64,000 bases of DNA, taken from contig JAEINQ010000004.1 in the NCBI GenBank assembly GCA_016342285.1, positions 1-64,000 on the forward strand. Direction: 5' to 3'. The position numbers and the translations under genes were made by a program. Source of the stretch: Desulfobacterales bacterium. GTDB lineage: Bacteria > Desulfobacterota > Desulfobacteria > Desulfobacterales > JAEINQ01. This document shows, one piece after another, positions 8,703 through 16,546 of the stretch (position 1 is its first letter; each line of letters opens with the position of its first letter). The notes beneath the pieces were generated by a model, which searched no databases, had not been told where the DNA came from, and was given only the letters and a program-made list of their open reading frames with translations.

Positions 8703-9584
8703 ATGAAAGGCATCATTCTAGCCGGCGGCTCCGGGTCGCGGCTCTACCCCATTTCCCGAGTGATCAGCAAGCAGTTGCTGCCCGTCTATGACAAGCCGAT
8801 GATCTACCACCCGCTGTCGGTGCTGATGATGGCCGACATCCACGACATTTTGGTCATCTCCACGCCCCACGACCTGCCCCTGTTCCGGCAACTGCTTGGA
8901 GACGGATCCCAGTGGGGCATCTCCTTTACCTATGCCGAACAGCCCCGTCCCGAGGGGCTTGCCCAGGCCTTTATCATCGGAAAAGAGTTTGTCGGAAACG
9001 GCAGCGTCTGCCTGGTGCTCGGAGACAACATCTTCTACGGACAGGGGTTGACCCAAACCCTGCTGCAGGCCAGAGACAGAAAATCCGGTGCCACGGTCTT
9101 CGGCTACCGGGTCCGAGACCCGCAACGCTACGGCGTGGTCGCCTTCGATGCCGATGGTAAAGCGGTGAGCATCGAGGAAAAACCCGAACAGCCGGCGTCC
9201 AATTACGCCGTCACCGGCCTTTATTTCTATGACAACCGGGTGCTGGACATCGCCGCCGGCCTCAAACCATCGGCCCGGGGTGAACTGGAAATCACCGACG
9301 TAAACATGGCTTACCTGCACAGGGGCGAGCTGCACGTGGAGCGGTTCGGACGGGGCATCGCCTGGCTTGACACCGGCACCCACGAAAGCCTCATGCAGGC
9401 ATCCAACTTCATCGAAGTAATCGAGAACCGCCAAGGGCTTAAAGTGGCCTGCGTGGAGGAGATCGCCTACCGCAAGGGACTCATCAACGCCGCCCAGGTG
9501 GAAAAGCTCGCTATTCCCATGAAAAAGAACCGCTATGGACAGTTTCTGCTGGAAATGCTCAAGTACGAAAAGGAACCGTTATGA
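8703..9584 (+). CDS. rfbA: Glucose-1-phosphate thymidylyltransferase
   Basis: A 293-residue protein, standard RmlA length. The nucleotidyltransferase signature [12 protein letters not shown] is at residues 8-19, followed by [20 protein letters not shown], the sugar/metal motif [10 protein letters not shown] and [21 protein letters not shown]. It makes dTDP-glucose from glucose-1-P and dTTP, the first step of dTDP-L-rhamnose synthesis. Its stop overlaps the rfbC start by 4 bases (ATGA), indicating translational coupling. rfbB and rfbD, needed to complete rhamnose, are not in this window. Confidence 0.96.
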   Translation: MKGIILAGGSGSRLYPISRVISKQLLPVYDKPMIYHPLSVLMMADIHDILVISTPHDLPLFRQLLGDGSQWGISFTYAEQPRPEGLAQAFIIGKEFVGNGSVCLVLGDNIFYGQGLTQTLLQARDRKSGATVFGYRVRDPQRYGVVAFDADGKAVSIEEKPEQPASNYAVTGLYFYDNRVLDIAAGLKPSARGELEITDVNMAYLHRGELHVERFGRGIAWLDTGTHESLMQASNFIEVIENRQGLKVACVEEIAYRKGLINAAQVEKLAIPMKKNRYGQFLLEMLKYEKEPL

Positions 9585-10144
9585 AGGTCATCCCCACCCA
9601 TCTGGCAGGCGTGGTGATTGTCGAGCCCGCCGTGTACGAAGACAGCCGCGGGTATTTCATGGAGACCTATCACCAGGAGCGCTACGGCCACCAGGCCATC
9701 AGGGCGGATTTTATCCAGGACAACCTCTCCTTTTCGGTCCGAAACACGTTGCGGGGCCTTCACTTTCAGGTTCGGTGCCCCCAGGCCAAGCTGGTCCAGG
9801 TCATCAGCGGCGAAATCTTTGATGTGGCCGTCGACCTTCGTTCCGGTTCGACGACCTTCGGCCGCTGGGCCGGCATCCGCCTCTCCGAAAAAAATCGCCG
9901 CCAGCTCTTCATTCCCGAAGGCTTTGCCCATGGGTTTTGCGTGCTCAGCGACACGGCCCGTTTCCTGTACAAGTGTTCGGCCGTCTACGATCCGGCCGAC
10001 GAGGGTGGCATTTTGTGGTCGGATCCGGGCATCGGCATCGACTGGCCGCTCACCGATCCGATTCTGTCGAAAAAAGACGCCGCCTTTCCCTGCCTGGCAA
10101 ACATACCGCCCCACCGGATGCCGGGCGGGGCCGGGGTTAAGTGA
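9581..10144 (+). CDS. rfbC: dTDP-4-dehydrorhamnose 3,5-epimerase
   Basis: A 187-residue cupin-fold epimerase of normal RmlC size. Signatures: [22 protein letters not shown] with the catalytic His, [18 protein letters not shown], and [20 protein letters not shown] with the catalytic Tyr region. It converts dTDP-4-keto-6-deoxyglucose to dTDP-4-keto-rhamnose. Coupled to rfbA by an ATGA overlap. Confidence 0.95.
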   Translation: MKVIPTHLAGVVIVEPAVYEDSRGYFMETYHQERYGHQAIRADFIQDNLSFSVRNTLRGLHFQVRCPQAKLVQVISGEIFDVAVDLRSGSTTFGRWAGIRLSEKNRRQLFIPEGFAHGFCVLSDTARFLYKCSAVYDPADEGGILWSDPGIGIDWPLTDPILSKKDAAFPCLANIPPHRMPGGAGVK

Positions 10145-10230
10145 GACGACCCCCAGAGGGGCTCTATGATCAATATTCAATCCTCAACTCTCACTGTTCA
10201 AGGAAGGTATACTGGCATTTTAGCCTTTTA

Positions 10231-10295
10231 AAATTGAGTATTGACAGTGGTTTTCTCGCCGGAACAGGTGAACCTTTCCGGGTCCACCACTGGCA
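10231..10295. repeat. REP-like repeat, copy 2
   Basis: Partner of 5826-5914: TTGAGTATTG, CTCGCCGG, GAACCT, TTCCGG and TCCACCACT in the same order. It ends in CCACTGGCAGTGG. An inverted near-match of its first block (CAATATTCAAT) lies about 55 bases upstream near 10171. Confidence 0.45.
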
Positions 10296-10348
10296 GTGGC
10301 AGTGTTATTTCAGAGAAACTCTTTGTCCAAATCATCAGAGCGAAACCA

Positions 10349-11566
10349 ATGCCAATGGAACTGCTGGCACCGGCCGGAAATCCCGAAAAGCTCGAGATCG
10401 CCATCCACTACGGTGCCGACGCGGTCTACCTGGCCGGCAAGGACTTCAGCCTTCGCAACCAATCGGGCAATTTCACCATTGAGCAGATGGAACAGGGAAT
10501 CGCCCTGGCCCATGCCCGGGGCGTGAAGGTCTATGTGGCCTGCAACATCTATCCGCGAACCCTTGAAATGCCGGCTATTGAGGCTTTTTTAAAGCAGGTG
10601 GGAAAGATCGGGCCGGACGCTGTTATCGTGGCCGATCCCGGAATTTTCATGACCGTCAGGCGTATCCTGCCGCAAATGACCGTTCACATAAGCACCCAGG
10701 CCAACACCACAAATCTGGCGGCGGCACAGTTCTGGAGGAGCATCGGTGCAGCCCGAATCAACGCGGCCCGAGAGCTGAACCTTGCCGAAATCGCCGAAAT
10801 CGCCGGCCACAGCGGCCTGGAAGTCGAAGCCTTTGTCCACGGCGCCATGTGTATCGCCTACTCCGGCCGCTGCCTGCTCAGCGGATTCATGGCTGGCCGG
10901 GATAGCAACCGCGGCCGGTGTGCCCACCCCTGCCGCTGGCAGTACGCTGTCATGGAGCAGACCCGTGCCGGCCAGCACATGCCCATCGCCGAAGATACCC
11001 GGGGCACCTATATCTTCAATTCAAGGGATCTTTGCATGATCGACCACCTGCCGGAAATCGTTGGCGCCGGCATCAGTTCCATTAAAATAGAAGGCCGCAT
11101 GAAGGGAATCCACTACCTGGCCACGGTGTTGCGGGTCTACCGCCAGGCGCTCGACGCCTGCCTGGCCGACCCGAAACAATACCGGGTCGCGCCAGCCTGG
11201 GTTCATGAACTGGCCCGGGTCAACGCCCGGGGCTACTGCCGTGGGTTTTACTTCAACGACCCGACCCAGATCCTGCAAAATTACGCCCCGTCAAGGGAGC
11301 GGACCGATCACATCTTCGTGGGAAAGGTGTTGGCACCGGCCGGTCCCGGTCGATACCGGGTCCAGGTGAGAAATAAGTTTGAAAGCGGTGAAATACTGGA
11401 AATCTTGAAGCCGACTGGCCCGGTGCAATCCACTCAAATAAACGCCATCACCGACGCCGACGGGTTTGCCGTCAACGTGGTCCAGCCGGGCGCTGAAGCC
11501 GTGCTGGACCTGGCCACGGAAGTCCAGACCGGGGATCTGCTGATCCGTCAACAGCCGTCCTCGTGA
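10349..11566 (+). CDS. Peptidase U32 family protein (TrhP/YegQ-like)
   Basis: A 405-residue protein from the ATG at 10349; the open frame extends upstream into a repeat, but MPMELLAPAGNPEKLEIAI is the family's natural start. U32 landmarks: YGADAVYLAG, HISTQANTTN, the cysteine cluster VHGAMCIAYSGRCLLS ... RGRCAHPCRW, NSRDLCMID, IKIEGRMK. A C-terminal domain (GKVLAPAGPGRYRVQVRNKF) suits the YegQ/TrhP type. TrhP acts in prephenate-dependent 5-hydroxylation of tRNA U34, and related U32 proteins hydroxylate rRNA (RlhA) or ubiquinone precursors (UbiU/V). The conserved cysteines probably bind an Fe-S cluster. Assignment within U32 is by size and the C-terminal domain. Confidence 0.85.
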   Translation: MPMELLAPAGNPEKLEIAIHYGADAVYLAGKDFSLRNQSGNFTIEQMEQGIALAHARGVKVYVACNIYPRTLEMPAIEAFLKQVGKIGPDAVIVADPGIFMTVRRILPQMTVHISTQANTTNLAAAQFWRSIGAARINAARELNLAEIAEIAGHSGLEVEAFVHGAMCIAYSGRCLLSGFMAGRDSNRGRCAHPCRWQYAVMEQTRAGQHMPIAEDTRGTYIFNSRDLCMIDHLPEIVGAGISSIKIEGRMKGIHYLATVLRVYRQALDACLADPKQYRVAPAWVHELARVNARGYCRGFYFNDPTQILQNYAPSRERTDHIFVGKVLAPAGPGRYRVQVRNKFESGEILEILKPTGPVQSTQINAITDADGFAVNVVQPGAEAVLDLATEVQTGDLLIRQQPSS

Positions 11567-11588
11567 AAAGTGAAACCTAAGTTGAGCG

Positions 11589-11619
11589 ATTGTCGAGGTT
11601 GCCGCAGATACAAGGAAGA
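11589..11619 (+). repeat. 31-bp repeat, inverted partner at 216-246
   Basis: The stretch starting ATTGTCGAGGTTGCCGCAG is identical at 29 of 31 positions (counted by eye) to the reverse complement of 216-246. Both copies are intergenic, one upstream of the CHAT gene and one before the AcsE-like gene. Confidence 0.7.
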
Positions 11620-11694
11620 TGTTTTTCCGCTATAGTGCTTTATGCGGGAAGGCATCTGACACAGTAGATGCGGTAAGATCGGCAATCCCGAAGG

Positions 11695-11772
11695 GTTTTA
11701 AATTTCGAAAGACAAAACAGGACATTTATCTCTTAATATCGGTTTCTTATAGTTTATCTCGAAATTTAAAAC
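11695..11772. repeat. 14-bp perfect inverted repeat, 50-base spacer
   Basis: GTTTTAAATTTCGA (11695-11708) and its exact complement TCGAAATTTAAAAC (11759-11772) flank an AT-rich 50-base stretch about 50 bases upstream of the AcsE-like gene. It could be a long hairpin, a pair of operator half-sites, or the ends of a tiny element. Confidence 0.65.
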
Positions 11773-11818
11773 GCTCAGTTAGGTGAAACAGAAACGTCCA
11801 TAGGCGGGAAGAAATATC

Positions 11819-12607
11819 ATGGTCATCGTTGCCGACAACCTTCAGATCATTCGTAACACCATCTCCGGGGCGGTTGCCACCGGTAATCCGGAACCGATCC
11901 GCGCACTGGTCCGGCAATGCGCCGCGGCCGGAGCCGACGCCATCGACATCAACTCCGGCCCCCTGGGACGTTCACCGGAAAGATCCATGGCATTTCTCGT
12001 GGCAACGGTGGAAAGCGCCACCGATCTACCCCTGATGATCGACTCGGCCAATCCGGTGGCCCTTGCCGCCGGCCTGGCTGCCGCAACCCGTCCGGCCATC
12101 CTCAACGGCTTCTCCCTGGAGCCGGCAAAGGTCGAAAAAATTCTTCCCCTGGCAGCACGAACCGGTTCCGACATCGTCGGCTACCTGCTCGGTCGCGACG
12201 GACACGTCCCCATGAGCGCCGACGAGCGGATGGCCGTTGCGGTGGAACTGTTTCAAACCTACATGGACGCCGGATGCGATCCTGCCAGACTCATCCTCGA
12301 CCCGGTGGTGGTGCCGGTCACATGGCAGGAAGGGCATCGCCAAGCCGTCGAGGTGCTCGACGTCATACGCCAGCTTCCCGATCTGCTGGGCTATCCGGTC
12401 CGGACCATCGTCGGGCTCTCCAACCTGACCACCGGTGTTTCAATCCCCGACAGACGGGGCATCCTGGAACGGGCCTATCTGCCGATGCTGGCCTCCGCCG
12501 GGCTGGACATGGTCCTGATGAACGTCCTGTGCCCGGAAAGCATCCGGATTGCCAGGGCCTGCCGGATGCTCCTTTCGAACCACATTTTTTCGTGGAAGAA
12601 AGTGTAA
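11819..12607 (+). CDS. acsE: Methyltetrahydrofolate:corrinoid methyltransferase (AcsE-like)
   Basis: A 262-residue pterin-binding TIM-barrel protein, the same size as I recall for acetogen AcsE. Conserved pterin-binding positions are visible: AIDINSGP (41-48), LMIDSAN with Asp75, ILNGFSLEPAK with Asn96, ILDPVVVPV with Asp161, and GLSNLTTG with Asn202. The enzyme transfers the methyl group of methyl-H4folate to the cobalt of the corrinoid iron-sulfur protein in the methyl branch of the Wood-Ljungdahl pathway, used oxidatively or reductively in sulfate reducers. No other pathway gene is adjacent, so a different corrinoid methyltransferase of the same fold is possible. Its TAA overlaps the next ATG (TAATG). 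Confidence 0.82.
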   Translation: MVIVADNLQIIRNTISGAVATGNPEPIRALVRQCAAAGADAIDINSGPLGRSPERSMAFLVATVESATDLPLMIDSANPVALAAGLAAATRPAILNGFSLEPAKVEKILPLAARTGSDIVGYLLGRDGHVPMSADERMAVAVELFQTYMDAGCDPARLILDPVVVPVTWQEGHRQAVEVLDVIRQLPDLLGYPVRTIVGLSNLTTGVSIPDRRGILERAYLPMLASAGLDMVLMNVLCPESIRIARACRMLLSNHIFSWKKV

Positions 12608-13434
12608 TGGTACCAACCATGCCCAAGAAAAGGCAAATCGTGGAACACAATGGCATGGACGTCATCCTTCCGGCCTACAACGAAGCCGAAGGGCTCGAAA
12701 CGGTGATCCACGATCTGCGCTCGGTCAAAGACAAAATCGGCTGCGATCTTAGCCTGATCATCGTGGACGACGGCAGCACGGACGGCACCGGCGAGATCGG
12801 CCGCCGGTTGTCCGAAAACCATGGTGCGATCCGCTACGTTCGTCATGAGCGAAACAGGGGTTACGGCAGTGCCGTTATCTCCGGCATAGAAGCGGCCGTG
12901 GGGCGTCATGCGGCCATATTTGACGCCGACGGCCAGTTCCGTGCCGAAGACCTGAGTCGTCTCTACCGGGAAAGAAATGGCTTTGACGTGGTGGTCGGCT
13001 ACCGACAAAAAAGAGCCGACCCATGGCAGCGGCGGCTGCTGGGCAACCTGTGGACCCTGGTGGGAAACCTCTTTTTCGGCCTGACCCTGAGGGACTTGAA
13101 CTGCGGACTGAAAATTTTCCGCAGCGATACATTGAAGCGGCTGGATCTCAAATGCACCGGCGCAGGGATTACCTTAGACATCATGGAGCAGATCGCAAGC
13201 ATGGATATCCCGATTCGGCAGTTGCCTTGTTCCCATTATCCTCGGATCCATGGCCGGCAGACCGGTGCCGATCCGCAGGTCATCCAGCGAGCCTTAAGCG
13301 AACTGGCATTCTTGTATCAGCGTCGCAGACAACGATTGGCCAGCATGCAGACGCGTAAGCAGGACGATGAAAAACGTCATGAGCACCGGCAAGACCGGTC
13401 AAAATCTACCGAGAAAGCGGAGTTTATACCCTAA
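12607..13434 (+). CDS. GT2 glycosyltransferase (dolichyl-phosphate sugar synthase type)
   Basis: A 275-residue GT-A fold protein coupled to the preceding gene by a TAATG overlap. Landmarks: LPAYNEAEGLETVI (21-34), VDDGSTDGT (53-61), and the metal-binding FDADGQF (Asp106, Asp108), followed by GYRQKRADPWQRR and DLNCGLKIFR. This pattern fits polyprenyl-phosphate glucose/mannose synthases that charge a lipid carrier. No C-terminal TM segment is seen; the tail is highly charged (QTRKQDDEKRHEHRQDRSKS). The donor and acceptor are unknown. Confidence 0.85.
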   Translation: MVPTMPKKRQIVEHNGMDVILPAYNEAEGLETVIHDLRSVKDKIGCDLSLIIVDDGSTDGTGEIGRRLSENHGAIRYVRHERNRGYGSAVISGIEAAVGRHAAIFDADGQFRAEDLSRLYRERNGFDVVVGYRQKRADPWQRRLLGNLWTLVGNLFFGLTLRDLNCGLKIFRSDTLKRLDLKCTGAGITLDIMEQIASMDIPIRQLPCSHYPRIHGRQTGADPQVIQRALSELAFLYQRRRQRLASMQTRKQDDEKRHEHRQDRSKSTEKAEFIP

Positions 13435-13500
13435 TAAATAAGCATTCTGAGGAGGATTTTAACGCCGTACTGCCAAGCGTAATGGTTTTTCAACAACCTG

Positions 13501-13767
13501 TTAGGGTTTGACCAGCACCAGGGCCTTTTGAAATTTGGCGGTGATCTCACCGGTCATCTCCGCCACCCGGTCCAACTCCGCGGCCACTTCCGTCAGGTGG
13601 CTGGACCGGGCTTTTCCGGCCCAGTCCCGGTAGGATTGGGCGTGGTCATCGTTGTGCTTGATCCAGTGGGCAAGAAGCTTTGCCATCTTTTCCTCAAAGG
13701 TCATATCGCCAGGGGCATCGTGGGAATGATCGTGGTCGTCATGGTCGTGGTCGTGATGATGGGTCAT
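13501..13767 (-). CDS. Small His-rich N-terminus protein (DUF8180-like)
   Basis: An 88-residue protein from the ATG at 13767 with AAAGGAG upstream. The first 18 residues are almost entirely His and Asp (MTHHHDHDHDDHDHSHD), a likely Ni/Co/Zn-binding segment. A compact helical domain follows (FEEKMAKLLAHWIKHNDDHAQ ... AEMTGEITAKFQKALVLVK). I recall similar proteins in anaerobes near corrinoid- or nickel-enzyme genes. That would fit the AcsE-like gene, but the two lie in convergent transcription units. A metal buffering or delivery role is inference. Confidence 0.7.
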   Translation of the reverse strand: MTHHHDHDHDDHDHSHDAPGDMTFEEKMAKLLAHWIKHNDDHAQSYRDWAGKARSSHLTEVAAELDRVAEMTGEITAKFQKALVLVKP

Positions 13768-14140
13768 GATAACTCCTTTAAAATGATCGTTTGACATTGC
13801 CCTGAAAGTCTACCGGGCCTCCGAGCGATAGTCAACCAAAGAACCGCAACTTCGACCGTCGACGACAGCCGACATGCCCAAGGATAGCCCCGCGTCTGCA
13901 AAGACTCTCTCCGGAGATAATCCCAATGACCCCTGGTAGCCGGCCTTGGCCCGAATATGAGCGTTTTCTACCCATCATGGACAACCGTTTTTGCGGCCCA
14001 CAATCCGTTGACTTATGAAATAGCTTGAAATATATAAGAAATAACCTCAGTCTTGGTGTCCGACCCTCTTCGGCCGGGACTGATGTGGTTTCGGGACACG
14101 CCGTTGTCTGTCACCCACGATTTTCATTGGATGGCTCCTC
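13768..14140. other. Intergenic region with promoter for the signalling cluster
   Basis: A 373-base divergent gap. The first half holds nothing recognisable. The promoter at 14008-14036 serves the plus-strand signalling genes and leaves a leader of about 100 bases. Confidence 0.55.
14008..14036 (+). promoter_or_regulatory. Sigma70-type promoter for the CHASE2 signalling cluster
   Basis: TTGACT (14008-14013) and TATATA (14031-14036) with an ideal 17-base spacer. Transcription would start near 14043, about 100 bases upstream of the CHASE2 cyclase start codon. Confidence 0.6.
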
Positions 14141-16384
14141 ATGAAAAAATTCATTCGGCTCAACCCGTTTTTCCTTACCATCCTGACCGTCGGCATAGGC
14201 ATCTGTTCCTACTGGGTGGGCATCCCCTTCCTTGACCTGATTGAGCTCAAGACCATCGACCTTCGGTTCAAAGCACGCGGCGAAGTAGCCCCCGGACCGG
14301 AAGTGGTTCTGGCTGTCATCGATGAGAAGAGTATTAACAGGGAGGGCAAATGGGTTTGGCCTAGATCCAAGATCGCCCAAATGATCGACAAGCTCTCCGA
14401 GGCAGGCGCCCGGGTGATCGCCTTCGATATCGGCTTTCTGGAACCGGATAACAGCAAGGTGGTGAGTGCCATCGGAAACATCCGGAAAAAGCTCGACACC
14501 CTGAACATGGCCAACCCCGCCATGGAATCCTATCTTCAGGATCTGGCCTACCGCTCGGACAATGACCGTCTGCTGGCCGAGGCCATCGCGGCTTCCAAGT
14601 CCCGAATCGTGCTCGGCTATTTCTTCCACATGGACAAGGGCGAACTGGAACACCTGGACACGGGCACCATGGACCGCCAGGAGGAAAACGCCAAGGGGTC
14701 ACGACACAAAATGGTCCGATACGCGTCGGCCCAGGCCCAGAACGTTCCGCTCATCGAAGCGGTCATGCCCCAGTCCAACCTGGAAATCATTTCCAAAAAA
14801 ACCCCCTATTCCGGTTATTTTAACATGTTTCCGGATCCCGACGGCGTGGTGCGATGGATTCCGGCAGTGATCGAATTCAGGGACCACCTCTATGCGCCCC
14901 TGTCCCTGATGTCCCTGAGCGCCTACCTGGATGCGCCGTTGTCGGTCAAGGTGGCCGACTACGGCATCGAAGAGGTGAACCTCGGGAAACTGGCCGTGCC
15001 CACCGACGAACTGGGCCGCATTCTGATCAACTACCGGGGCAGGGAAAAAACCTTTCCCCACATCTCCATCACCGACATCCTCCACGACGAAGTACCCAAA
15101 GAGATGCTTCGGGACAAAATCGTCATGGTGGGGGCCACGGCGGTCGGCATCTACGATCTTCGGGTCACCCCCTTCGGCAGCGTTTTTCCCGGTCTCGAAA
15201 TCCACGCCAACATGGTCAGCAGCATCCTGGCCCGCAACTTCCTGCACCAACCGGCCTGGGCAGGCGCCTTTGACATCTTCATGATTCTCGGCGTCGGTTT
15301 TTTCCTGTGGTTCATCTTGGCCCGCCGGGACGTCATCACCGGGGGCGTGGCCGCCGTCACCCTGTTTGCCGGTTACATCCTGCTCTGCCAGTACCTCTTC
15401 GCCCAGCAGGGCTGGATTCTCAACCTGATCTACCCGCTGACGGTTCTTGTTTTTACCTATGTGGGCATCACCGCGTATAAATACCTCGTGGAAGCCCGTC
15501 AGAAAAAATTTATTCGCGACGCCTTTTCGACCTATCTGGCCCCCACGGTGGTCAAGCAACTCGTCGACTCCGGGGAAAACCTCGTATTGGGTGGTGAGGA
15601 GCGGGTAATCACCGCCTTCTTTTCCGATGTCCAGGGATTCACCGGCATCTCGGAAAAGCTTTCGCCAGCCGAACTGGTGGAACTGCTCAATGAATTTCTC
15701 ACCGAAATGACCGATATTATCCTAACCAACGAAGGGACGGTGGACAAGTTCGAAGGCGACGCCATCATCGCCTTTTTCGGGGCTCCCAATGATCTGCCCC
15801 ACCAGGAGGAAACCGCCGTCGCCACCTGTCTGGATATGCAAAAACGGCTTGCCCAGCTTCGGGAAAAGTGGTCAGCCGAGGGACGTGCGGAACTCAAGAT
15901 GCGCATCGGCCTGTGCACCGGCCGGGCCGTTGTGGGCAACATGGGGTCGAAAAACCGTATGGATTACACCATGATGGGCGACACCGTCAACACGGCCGCG
16001 CGACTGGAAGGGGTCAACAAGGTCTACGGGACTTACACCATGATCAGCGACACCACCTACCGTGGCGTCAGCCCCAACGTCGTGGTGCGTGAACTCGATG
16101 CGATCAATGTGGTTGGCAAGAAAGAGCCGGTGACGGTTTACGAACCCATCGGTTACAACGGCGAGGTCGATCCGGCACGGGTGGACATGATCGACAAGTA
16201 TGCCGACGGCCTGGCCGCCTACCGCAAACGGGACTGGAACCGGGCCATCATCTTTTTCAGCGCCGCCCTGGCCATCGACCCGGATGACGGACCCAGCAAG
16301 ACCCTGCTGAATCGCTGCAATGGCTACAAGACCGACCCGCCGCCAAAAGACTGGAACGGGGCTTACTCCATGACCAGCAAATAG
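14141..16384 (+). CDS. CHASE2-domain adenylate/guanylate cyclase
   Basis: A 747-residue membrane protein: TM at about 12-30, then an extracytoplasmic CHASE2 sensor (about 35-365; ELKTIDLRFKARG, IDEKSINREGKWVWPRSKIA, IVMVGATAVGIYDLRVTPFG), three TM helices (about 370-450), and a class III cyclase domain (about 480-665). The metal-binding aspartates are present at Asp496 (FFSDVQGFTGISEKL) and Asp540 (KFEGDAIIAFFG), with RIGLCTGRAVVGNMGS and the MGDTVNTAARLE loop, so it should be active. A short TPR-like tail follows. It should make cAMP or cGMP in response to an unknown periplasmic signal. It heads a same-strand cluster with a CHASE2 kinase. Confidence 0.93.
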   Translation: MKKFIRLNPFFLTILTVGIGICSYWVGIPFLDLIELKTIDLRFKARGEVAPGPEVVLAVIDEKSINREGKWVWPRSKIAQMIDKLSEAGARVIAFDIGFLEPDNSKVVSAIGNIRKKLDTLNMANPAMESYLQDLAYRSDNDRLLAEAIAASKSRIVLGYFFHMDKGELEHLDTGTMDRQEENAKGSRHKMVRYASAQAQNVPLIEAVMPQSNLEIISKKTPYSGYFNMFPDPDGVVRWIPAVIEFRDHLYAPLSLMSLSAYLDAPLSVKVADYGIEEVNLGKLAVPTDELGRILINYRGREKTFPHISITDILHDEVPKEMLRDKIVMVGATAVGIYDLRVTPFGSVFPGLEIHANMVSSILARNFLHQPAWAGAFDIFMILGVGFFLWFILARRDVITGGVAAVTLFAGYILLCQYLFAQQGWILNLIYPLTVLVFTYVGITAYKYLVEARQKKFIRDAFSTYLAPTVVKQLVDSGENLVLGGEERVITAFFSDVQGFTGISEKLSPAELVELLNEFLTEMTDIILTNEGTVDKFEGDAIIAFFGAPNDLPHQEETAVATCLDMQKRLAQLREKWSAEGRAELKMRIGLCTGRAVVGNMGSKNRMDYTMMGDTVNTAARLEGVNKVYGTYTMISDTTYRGVSPNVVVRELDAINVVGKKEPVTVYEPIGYNGEVDPARVDMIDKYADGLAAYRKRDWNRAIIFFSAALAIDPDDGPSKTLLNRCNGYKTDPPPKDWNGAYSMTSK

Positions 16385-16386
16385 AA

Positions 16387-16520
16387 ACACGGATTGGCGG
16401 ATTGGCGAATTGTGGATTGTCGGATTGCGGATTGCGGATTGTGAATTGACGGATTGACGAATTGCGGATTGTGAATTGACGGACTGCCTCTAATTCGACA
16501 ATTCGACAACACCAAATTCG
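16387..16520. repeat. Low-complexity 'gattgacg/gaattgcg' repeat
   Basis: About 130 bases of imperfect 7-8 bp units (ggattggc, gattgtcg, gattgcgg, aattgacgg) fill the gap between the two CHASE2 genes. The same word family recurs near 34015-34215, 41540, 48060-48310 and 49640-49770. Confidence 0.85.
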
Positions 16521-16546
16521 GCAATCCTTACGAAGGATCGACACCG

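Noticed and set aside
8703..10144. Complete dTDP-rhamnose operon
   Set aside because: Only rfbA and rfbC are present; no rfbB or rfbD is recognisable anywhere in the window.
11917..12606. A frame running through the AcsE-like gene into the GT2 gene
   Set aside because: Its first 230 codons are Arg/Pro-rich out-of-frame reading of the methyltransferase; the true GT2 start is the coupled ATG at 12607.
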